A stretch of DNA of 7,692 bases from assembly GCA_002424525.1 (NCBI GenBank), contig DIKJ01000185.1:4916-12607 (forward strand), in the 5' to 3' direction. Positions 1 to 5,906 of the stretch are shown here, one piece after another. The notes beneath the pieces are model-generated. The model was not told the origin of the DNA and did not search any database. It saw nothing but the letters and a program-made list of their open reading frames with translations. Origin of the DNA: Bacteroidales bacterium UBA5621. Its GTDB lineage: Bacteria; Bacteroidota; Bacteroidia; Bacteroidales; VadinHA17. Within the stretch, counting starts at the first letter, position 1; the number at the start of each line of letters is the position of its first letter. The position numbers were made by a program, and so were the translations under genes.

Positions 1-2
1 TA

Positions 3-1787
3 AGACTGCAAGAACAAAAGGCTGTCCGGTCAGACACCGTAGAAAAGGAGTCTGTGGAACAACAGCAAAAACGAAAGGATCAGGCTAAACTGAAAAATTG
101 GGTATTTTCAGCAGTGACGTCTGTTATAGTTATCATAGTGATTTTATCATTCTTGATTTTTTCAAGCGGAAGTACTCTCACCTTTAACAAACGCGACTGG
201 GTTTTAATAAGTGATTTTGAAAATCATACTGAAAATCCTGTTTTTGACAAATCACTTTACACTGCAATTTCACTTAGTATCAGCCAATCAAGATATATTA
301 ACATCTTCCCCAGATCCGGTATGCTTGAATCACTTGCAAGAATGGGAAACAGGGAACTGACATTTATTGATGAAAAAACAGGCCGGGAAATAGCAATCCG
401 TGAGGGGATTAACCTGTGCATTATTCCGGCTGTAAGCGAGGCGGGGGCCAGATATGCCATTTCAGCAAGAATCATTGATCCTGAGACAGGTGATCTGCTC
501 AGATCGGAAACTACCTATGCTGAATCCCGGGATGAGATCCTGCCCAGACTGGATCAGTTAAGCAGAAAGATCCGACGGATCCTTGGTGAATCAAGATATA
601 ATATTACGCTCCAGAATAAGCCGTTGAAGGAAGTGACAACATCATCTCTGGAGGCACTGAAACTTTATTCCGCCGGTATTGACCAGCACTTACTTCTGGA
701 TTTTGAAGGTGCACGGAAATATTATGAGGCGGCTCTGCTTATCGATAGTGGCTTTATATCAGCAAAAGCCTCTCTCGGGAATATTAATATTGAAAGGTTT
801 GATCCCGTAAAGGGGCGGGAATTACTGAACCAGGCAGTTAAAAATGTTGATAAGCTGACCGAAAGGGAAAGACTCGGGATACTGGCTTTCTACGCCTCAA
901 ATGTTGAGAATGACATCCCTGAAGCTCTTAAATATACCAATGCGAGGATTAAACTCTATCCCGACGATGCAGTTGCCCGAAACAATGCCGGCTGGTATTA
1001 TCAGAATTCAGGTGAGTACGAAAAAGGTGTGGCAGAATATAAAGAAGCTATCCGTATCGACCCAAAGAAAGCACTCCCTTATGGCGGATTGTTATGGGTT
1101 TATATTGATTTTATCGGACAAGTTGATTCTGCCATGATCTGGTCGGAAAAGATGATATCAGAACATCCGGATAACGCCTGGGGATACTTCTATCTGGGTT
1201 CAGCCTGGGTGATGGCAGACAGCATCCGTAGAGCCAGGGAGTGTTTCTTAAAAGCCAGGGAGAAGGGTCCTTATCTGATTCTGAATCTTTACCGGCTGGC
1301 TCACACTTACCGCATCCTCGGGCAATATAACGAGGCTATCCAAATACTTAAAAACATCCTTGAAATAAATAAGGGTGAAATATCAGCTTATTATGATCTG
1401 GGTGTTAATTTTGAGGTGATGGGAAATACAACCGAAAGCCGGAAATATTTTTCCGGCTTTATGAAAATTGCATCTGAAGATTGGAAAACTAACTGGCCGG
1501 ATTCGCCCGACACCTATACTTCCCTGGCAGCAGTCTCCGCAAGGCTGGGCGATATGAATTATTCCCAGGAGATGCTTTCAAAAGCAATTGGAATTGATTC
1601 ATCATTACATGACAAGTTTGCTTATGTGCTCTGCATCCAGGGGAAGATTCCTGAAACTCTTGAACAACTGGAAAAGGCTCTTCAGAGTGGTTACCGTAAT
1701 TTAGCCTGGCTGAAACTTCATCCTGATTTGTGGAGTTTACACTATGATGTCCGTTTCAGGGACCTGTTGAAAAAATATTTTAATTGA
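3..1787 (+). CDS. TPR-repeat protein with one membrane helix, 5'-truncated; probable C-terminal half of a Ser/Thr kinase-type receptor
   Basis: The reading frame is open to the left edge, so the true start lies outside the window. A GTG at 54 is possible, but the AAGGAG before it is only 3 nt away, too close for good initiation, so I read it as an internal Val. Residues below count from that GTG. A charged Lys/Gln/Glu stretch precedes a single membrane helix (about 16-38). A domain at about 48-190 carries DFENHTENPVFD, the hallmark seen after the membrane helix in many TPR-bearing Ser/Thr kinases, where it resembles TolB-N/FlgO-like folds. From about 198 to 545 come TPR-like units, the clearest at 308-340 (ARNNAGWYYQNSGEYEKG) and 410-475. 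The C-terminus (HPDLWSLHYDVRFRDLLKKY) is also typical of that family. A kinase, cyclase or winged-helix output domain could sit upstream; none is visible. The role is inferred to be signalling or protein-protein scaffolding at the inner membrane. The hydrolase gene follows after 50 nt. Confidence 0.85.
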   Translation, partial: RLQEQKAVRSDTVEKESVEQQQKRKDQAKLKNWVFSAVTSVIVIIVILSFLIFSSGSTLTFNKRDWVLISDFENHTENPVFDKSLYTAISLSISQSRYINIFPRSGMLESLARMGNRELTFIDEKTGREIAIREGINLCIIPAVSEAGARYAISARIIDPETGDLLRSETTYAESRDEILPRLDQLSRKIRRILGESRYNITLQNKPLKEVTTSSLEALKLYSAGIDQHLLLDFEGARKYYEAALLIDSGFISAKASLGNINIERFDPVKGRELLNQAVKNVDKLTERERLGILAFYASNVENDIPEALKYTNARIKLYPDDAVARNNAGWYYQNSGEYEKGVAEYKEAIRIDPKKALPYGGLLWVYIDFIGQVDSAMIWSEKMISEHPDNAWGYFYLGSAWVMADSIRRARECFLKAREKGPYLILNLYRLAHTYRILGQYNEAIQILKNILEINKGEISAYYDLGVNFEVMGNTTESRKYFSGFMKIASEDWKTNWPDSPDTYTSLAAVSARLGDMNYSQEMLSKAIGIDSSLHDKFAYVLCIQGKIPETLEQLEKALQSGYRNLAWLKLHPDLWSLHYDVRFRDLLKKYFN

Positions 1788-1837
1788 ACTGCTCTTAAAA
1801 ACCTGTCAACTTTACCCGGCAAAAAATATATTACCAT

Positions 1838-3211
1838 ATGCAGGAAATGACAAAACCAATATTGTTCGTCTACTTGATCTCCGGATTTATTACCCGATAC
1901 CGGAAAACCCAATTCACTTTAATCTTGCTGGCTATTATTCTGGTGACAGTGATCAATACTTCTCCGGCCCAGGAAACTGAATGGAGGTTTATTAACGGAG
2001 ACCCCTTGCCCGATGCGCCGGAACTGGCAGTAAGAGGTGAACTCAAGGTCGGCGTCAGAACAATTACGGTTGTGAACAGGGATCAGATTGATATTCTCAA
2101 CGCTAAAGGAGGCAACGAACCAAAATACGACAGAACCCTGAAGATTGAGATCTGGTATCCTGCACTAGTCCCTGACGGAGAAAAGGAGCTGGCAATATAT
2201 GAGGAGCAGAGACCGGTGCCAAAAGATCCCGAAAACAAGGTTATCAGATATAGTTTTACAGGGAGAGCATTGCGTGATGCAACGCCTGACACAAAGCAGG
2301 GGGCCTTTCCCCTGGTGATTGTTTCTCACGGGTACGTCGGATCCAGGTTATTATTGACTTACCTTACTGAGAACCTGGCATCAAAGGGATATGTGGTTGC
2401 GGCAATAGATCACATGGAATCAACCTACAGCGATGCAGGAGGGTTCCAGAGCACTCTTCTCAACCGCTCCAGGGATATTCTGTTTGTTCTTAGCCAGATA
2501 GCGGACCTGAGCAGATCCGGAAGCACCAGTTTCCTTACCGGGCTTGCCGATGCAGACAACACCGGACTGATAGGATATTCAATGGGCGGTTATGGAGTGC
2601 TTAATGCAGCAGGCGCAGGATACAGCCAGAACCTTGCGGCCAGGTTCGCCACAATGGCCGGCGGCAACAAAGCAATAGAAACTCTCTGTATAAACAATCC
2701 CGCCTACAAAGCCATGCATGACCCCAGGATAAAAGCTGTTGTTGCTTTTGCACCCTGGGGGATGCAGATTAATGCCTGGGATCAGGAGGGTTTGAGAGGA
2801 TTGGAAGTTCCGCTCTTTCTTGTTGCAGGCAGTCTGGATGATATCTCGGGCTACGAGAAAGGGACCAGGGCAATATTCGAAGGAACAGTCAACGCTGATC
2901 GTTACCTGCTGACATATATCAATGCAAGGCATAATGTGGCTCCAAACCCGCCCCCTGCGGAGTCGCTGGAGCCGGGGTTGTTTTTTGATTTTTATTATCA
3001 TTATGCCGAACCGGCATGGGACCAGCGCAGGATCAACAACATCAACCAGCATTTTGTTACTGCCTTTCTGGGTATTCATCTAAAGGATAACGATTACCGG
3101 CAATACCTTGATCTGCCTGAAAACTCAAATTCCGGAAAATGGAATGGGTTCAAAATGCGCACATCCGTGGGTCTGGAACTTTTACACTCCCCGGCTGCCA
3201 TGGTGGAATAG
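1838..3211 (+). CDS. Exported alpha/beta hydrolase (dienelactone hydrolase / PAF-acetylhydrolase-like)
   Basis: This 457-residue protein has a complete alpha/beta-hydrolase signature. The oxyanion-side motif is VIVSHGYVGS (161-169), the nucleophile elbow is GYSMGG with Ser248, the likely acid is Asp334 or Asp335 in VAGSLDD, and the likely base is His365 in NARHNV. The spacing fits COG4188-type predicted dienelactone hydrolases and the related PAF-acetylhydrolase/cutinase-like esterases; the substrate cannot be read from sequence. The N-terminus holds a signal-peptide-like segment (basic RYRK at 20-23, hydrophobic 26-39, then TSPAQ, with cleavage plausible near 44-45), so it should act in the periplasm or outside the cell. 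A first hydrophobic stretch (8-18) before it is unusual. ATG 1838 is the outermost start; ATG 1847 is an alternative. No clear Shine-Dalgarno is present. The 50-nt gap to the TPR gene allows co-transcription. The stop lies 26 nt from the convergent anti-sigma-like gene. Confidence 0.9.
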   Translation: MQEMTKPILFVYLISGFITRYRKTQFTLILLAIILVTVINTSPAQETEWRFINGDPLPDAPELAVRGELKVGVRTITVVNRDQIDILNAKGGNEPKYDRTLKIEIWYPALVPDGEKELAIYEEQRPVPKDPENKVIRYSFTGRALRDATPDTKQGAFPLVIVSHGYVGSRLLLTYLTENLASKGYVVAAIDHMESTYSDAGGFQSTLLNRSRDILFVLSQIADLSRSGSTSFLTGLADADNTGLIGYSMGGYGVLNAAGAGYSQNLAARFATMAGGNKAIETLCINNPAYKAMHDPRIKAVVAFAPWGMQINAWDQEGLRGLEVPLFLVAGSLDDISGYEKGTRAIFEGTVNADRYLLTYINARHNVAPNPPPAESLEPGLFFDFYYHYAEPAWDQRRINNINQHFVTAFLGIHLKDNDYRQYLDLPENSNSGKWNGFKMRTSVGLELLHSPAAMVE

Positions 3212-3237
3212 CCTGACCCGATAATAGTCGATAACCG

Positions 3238-4506
3238 CTATTTGTCACTGTTCTTGCTGCCGAAACGAAGCTTCATTGATACTCCGCCATATCTGACACG
3301 AAGATCAAGGGCTGTAAGGTCGCGGAGAGGCAGCTGAAGGAATGGTTCGATCAGAAGCGTCCCCGTCCTGCCGTAGGGAAGCGAGTAACCGGCAGAAATG
3401 TTGGCAAGCCCGAAATAGTCTGTACGGCGAAAAGCGCCATAAGTGTTCTCTACTGAGATAGTGGAGTATCTCGTCTCGGAATCCATCAGGCCGGTGGCTG
3501 TATTTAACTGCTTCTGCGTGTATTCATTAACAAGATCACCGGAGAACTGCTGGCTGAAATAGATCATTGTTGAGGCTCCGGTTGAAATATAGAGGCTCGA
3601 TCGCTTCCTTTCAAGCACTCTGAAAACAAAATTGAGCGGTACTTCCATGGCAAGCATGCTAAGCTGGCCGCTGTAGGAATCGGGTGTTCCGCTGTTGCCG
3701 TTGTAAAGCGGGACCGAGTAGGAAAATTCGGAACTTGCGTTTCTGCTGTCAACGCCAAACGAATTGTAGGCAAGTGCCAGGCCGGGCCTGAGAGAGATCC
3801 TTTCAGTTATCTTCTGTTCCAAATAGAAACCGACCGAGACTCCGGGTGCAGATGAGGCAGTTTCATCAACCTGCGCCAGTAATCCCGACAATCCCACCAT
3901 AAATGCGGTCCTGCCGGACCTCTTTTCCGGCTCATCGGTTCCGGCAGCTGCAGGTTCATCTTCAAGGAATTCCTTCAGTGCCTCCTCAACAGCAAGGTTT
4001 ACTGAATCGTCAGAAACCAGGAACCTGTTTTCTGCTACCACGGGTTGCCTGTCAGTATCGGCAGGTGCCGGGATTTCCTCCATTAGTAACTGTGTCCTCT
4101 CCTCAGGTTGTTCTAAAAATGGTGTTGCCGGCAGGTTTGCAGCGAGAACCGCTTTCCTCCCTTCACGCAATGATTCAGCCGTTTCCGAAACGGCCTGCGA
4201 AATGGCTGGGGCTGCTCCCGGTTGTGCAGAGGAAGGTATTATAATTGCCGGTTCGGGTTTCCCTGCCACAAGAACCTCCTCTGAGTTATGGCGGTTTATT
4301 GCAATATAAGCAAGGAACGCTCCTGTTCCGATGATCAGGATTACCGAGGCCGCCCTTGCCCACAACGGTATTACTGCCCCGAGCCTTCTGCCTCCCTTCC
4401 TGGCTGCAACAAACGTTTTCCATCCCGCATCGGCCAGATGGTCGGCGTTATAGTTGCTGAAAGCCTTCTCAGCCTTTTCCCTGAATATGTCGTCAAACCG
4501 CTTCAT
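3238..4506 (-). CDS. Dual membrane-spanning anti-sigma-like protein: cytoplasmic N-terminus, inner-membrane helix, periplasmic linker, C-terminal outer-membrane beta-barrel
   Basis: The 422-residue product has four parts. Residues 1-46 are charged and helical-looking (FDDIFREKAEKAF, then GWKTF), like the short cytoplasmic segment of Bacteroidota anti-sigma proteins; there is no cleavable signal peptide. Residues 48-70 form one membrane helix (RAASVILIIGTGAFLAYIAI), with Arg/Lys at 36-41 on the cytoplasmic side. Residues 72-198 are an Ala/Pro/Glu-rich, low-complexity linker. Residues 199-417 show alternating amphipathic strands of the OMP_b-brl/PorT type, for example FMVGLSGLLAQV, VSVGFYLEQKI, ISLRPGLALAYNSF and VSMKLRFG. 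A seven-residue polar tail follows the last strand. The start codon lies inside the end of the sigma-factor gene (14-nt overlap), so translational coupling and a sigma/anti-sigma pairing are likely. The family I recognise is the Dma type of dual-membrane anti-sigma factors; direct sigma binding is inferred. A-rich AAAAAGAACA precedes the ATG. Confidence 0.87.
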   Translation of the reverse strand: MKRFDDIFREKAEKAFSNYNADHLADAGWKTFVAARKGGRRLGAVIPLWARAASVILIIGTGAFLAYIAINRHNSEEVLVAGKPEPAIIIPSSAQPGAAPAISQAVSETAESLREGRKAVLAANLPATPFLEQPEERTQLLMEEIPAPADTDRQPVVAENRFLVSDDSVNLAVEEALKEFLEDEPAAAGTDEPEKRSGRTAFMVGLSGLLAQVDETASSAPGVSVGFYLEQKITERISLRPGLALAYNSFGVDSRNASSEFSYSVPLYNGNSGTPDSYSGQLSMLAMEVPLNFVFRVLERKRSSLYISTGASTMIYFSQQFSGDLVNEYTQKQLNTATGLMDSETRYSTISVENTYGAFRRTDYFGLANISAGYSLPYGRTGTLLIEPFLQLPLRDLTALDLRVRYGGVSMKLRFGSKNSDK

Positions 4507-5089
4507 TGTTCTTTTTCACGGGACTGAAATTCCTTGTATAGAGTTCCCTGAGCATTTTCCTGGCACGCGACATGTTGGAGCGTGACGCAGAAGCCGTAAT
4601 ACCGAGCATCTGTCCGATCTCGTCGTGGGTATAGCCCTCAATCTCGAACAGGTTGAAAGTTACCCTGTAGTTTTCGGGAAGCAGGCTGAAGAGGTAGATG
4701 ATGTCGCCGGCTGAAATGTCAGCCTCAACCTCGGGCCCGTGTTCCTCCGTTGCTTCTATTTCGCTTAGCTGAAGGTGCGATGAGTGCTTCGCGTTCCGAC
4801 GGTAGTTGTCAATAGCCGAATTGACCAGTATCCTGCAGTACCATGACCGGAAAGGCTTTGTGAGATCAAATTCGTTTATTTTATCAAGTACCTTCATGAA
4901 GCTGTCGTTTATTACCTCCATCGCAACGTCCTCATCGGCTGTGTATCTGACTGCTACCGACATGGCAAAGGAGAAATAGCGTTTATAAAGGAGTTCCTGT
5001 GCGCGGAGCTCTCCTTCCAAACAACGCCTGATAAGTTCCAGGTCTGAAAGTGCCTTTTCATCATTTTCCCTTTTGCCCATTATCAGCAT
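4493..5089 (-). CDS. ECF-type RNA polymerase sigma-70 family factor (ECF21/Das-like)
   Basis: The 198-residue protein has the two-domain ECF layout. Sigma region 2 spans about 28-100: EDVAMEVINDSFMKVL, then KPFRSWYCRILVNSAIDNYRR, the -10 recognition/melting helix. A short acidic linker (about 108-126) follows. Region 4 spans about 131-185, with LLPENYR and then the helix-turn-helix GYTHDEIGQMLGITASASRS ending in MSRARKMLRE, which contacts the -35 element. It directs RNA polymerase to a dedicated promoter set. The overlapping downstream gene encodes its likely membrane-bound inhibitor. Two in-frame ATGs compete: 5089 directly abuts an inverted repeat, while 5080 (product MGKREND...) has an AGGA 8 nt upstream and is a serious alternative. 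Placement in the ECF21 group is from memory of that family's region 4 and its gene context, not from a search. Confidence 0.93.
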   Translation of the reverse strand: MLIMGKRENDEKALSDLELIRRCLEGELRAQELLYKRYFSFAMSVAVRYTADEDVAMEVINDSFMKVLDKINEFDLTKPFRSWYCRILVNSAIDNYRRNAKHSSHLQLSEIEATEEHGPEVEADISAGDIIYLFSLLPENYRVTFNLFEIEGYTHDEIGQMLGITASASRSNMSRARKMLRELYTRNFSPVKKNNEAV

Positions 5090-5123
5090 CCTGATTAAGT
5101 TCTTTCAAAATAACTTAATTAGG
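5090..5123 (-). promoter_or_regulatory. Inverted repeat directly upstream of the sigma-factor start
   Basis: On the - strand the arms are CCTAATTAAGTT and AACTTAATCAGG, separated by 10 nt; 11 of 12 positions pair and the inner 8 bp are perfect. The 3' arm ends at the ATG at 5089 and contains the AGG that could serve as the Shine-Dalgarno for the ATG at 5080. It could be an operator dyad or an mRNA hairpin limiting sigma-factor translation. No U-tract follows, so it is unlikely to be a terminator. The repeat is seen directly; its function is inferred. Confidence 0.6.
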
Positions 5124-5138
5124 ATGGTTTTATGATTG

Positions 5139-5158
5139 ATTTCCTCAAATTTCTTCAA
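5139..5158. repeat. Two tandem 10-bp direct repeats between the barrel and sigma genes
   Basis: On the + strand ATTTCCTCAA (5139-5148) is followed at once by ATTTCTTCAA (5149-5158), matching at 9 of 10 positions. The period equals about one DNA helical turn, which suits a binding site for a tandem or dimeric regulator upstream of the sigma gene. In AT-rich intergenic DNA it may also be chance. The second copy ends at the barrel gene's stop codon. Confidence 0.45.
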
Positions 5159-5902
5159 TTACCTGAAGATAAAGCCAAACTGCACCTCTACCCTGTTGAA
5201 GTGTGTAATAACCTCATTGTTTGATTCTCCGCTCCATGAATACGTCTGTTTGTATCTCAGTTTCTGGTAGCGGTAACCTATACCGATATTAACAGCGTTG
5301 CGTCTCCATGAGTAGAGAGCGATACCGGCACCTGCGTTGAACATCCCGCCACCTTTCGCTTCAGGGTAATAGCCATAGTAGTAATAACCCCCTTCGCCCT
5401 GGTCTCCGACCGGAATGCCGTAACCGTTTTTAACCCATATAAACGGCGACACTCTGGTTTTCAGCGGCTGGTACCTCAGATCAGCGTAAACAGGCATCAC
5501 AACCTCATCAAGTTCTTCAATCCCGGTCCCGAAACCCACACTGAATCCACTCCTGAATTGGTAGCCGTTTGACAGATGAAAGCTTAAGCCGCCTGTTTTG
5601 CCGTCGCTGTTGCGGCCGGCAAGAACCGATGTCGATAACCTTATTGAATAGCCTTGCTTGTCTTCAAACCCTTGCTCTGCCGGTTTTATATTGTCTGTGG
5701 AATAAATTTGGGATTTTCTGAGTGTAATTACCTGCGGTCTCTTTATTCTCATCACCAGGTAGTCTGACGAGTCGGCCACGATGGTACCAGTCAGAATGGC
5801 ACCATCGTTGAGCACAACCGTCTGTCTTTCACCCTTCTGAGCCTGGACAATCAGAGTGATTGCCAGTAAGAGAGCAGTAGATATTGACTTAATAATATTC
5901 AT
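5159..5902 (-). CDS. Small outer-membrane beta-barrel protein with an N-terminal SH3/Sm-like domain
   Basis: The start is ATG 5902, giving 247 residues; the frame also opens at TTG 5923, but that would put seven charged residues before the signal peptide and overlap the upstream gene. Residues 1-22 are a clean Sec signal peptide (MNIIKS, hydrophobic core, ending VQAQ). Residues about 27-68 (VVLNDGAILTGTI ... VITLRKSQIYS) look like the small beta-rich domain, L-x-D-G-x-x-x-x-G-x-I, common at the N-terminus of Bacteroidota envelope proteins. The rest is amphipathic strands (YSIRLSTSVLAG, GLSFHLSNGYQF, SVGFGTGIEEL, NIGIGYRYQKLRY) ending VEVQFGFIFR, a plausible C-terminal barrel signal. A Gly/Tyr-rich loop occupies 166-186. 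It follows the LVIVD lipoprotein gene by 4 nt, so the two are co-translated and may form one surface complex. No substrate or function is recognisable. Confidence 0.85.
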   Translation of the reverse strand: MNIIKSISTALLLAITLIVQAQKGERQTVVLNDGAILTGTIVADSSDYLVMRIKRPQVITLRKSQIYSTDNIKPAEQGFEDKQGYSIRLSTSVLAGRNSDGKTGGLSFHLSNGYQFRSGFSVGFGTGIEELDEVVMPVYADLRYQPLKTRVSPFIWVKNGYGIPVGDQGEGGYYYYGYYPEAKGGGMFNAGAGIALYSWRRNAVNIGIGYRYQKLRYKQTYSWSGESNNEVITHFNRVEVQFGFIFR

Positions 5903-5906
5903 GGTT

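Noticed and set aside
54..56. GTG as the start of the TPR gene
   Set aside because: The frame stays open to the edge and the AAGGAG is only 3 nt away. The charged segment upstream continues the juxtamembrane composition, so it is probably internal.
2579..3079. Open frame on the - strand within the hydrolase gene (166 codons)
   Set aside because: It is antisense to the region holding the nucleophile, acid and base of a clear hydrolase, and its translation is low-complexity and Cys-rich with no family signature.
3212..3237. Bidirectional terminator between the convergent genes
   Set aside because: The 26 bp contain no stable hairpin or T-tract.
3903..4244. Open frame on the + strand opposite the linker of the anti-sigma-like gene
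   Set aside because: It is a by-product of the Ala/Pro/Glu-rich linker read backwards, with no domain and no start signal.
5102..5113. Bacteroidota -7 promoter element (TAnnTTTG-like TTATTTTG on the - strand) in the loop of the inverted repeat
   Set aside because: Only a partial match, and no TTTG is found at the expected distance of about 19-20 bp upstream; the nearest is more than 30 nt away.
5090..5123. Rho-independent terminator
   Set aside because: The stem is AU-rich, no U-tract follows on the - strand, and a start codon abuts it.
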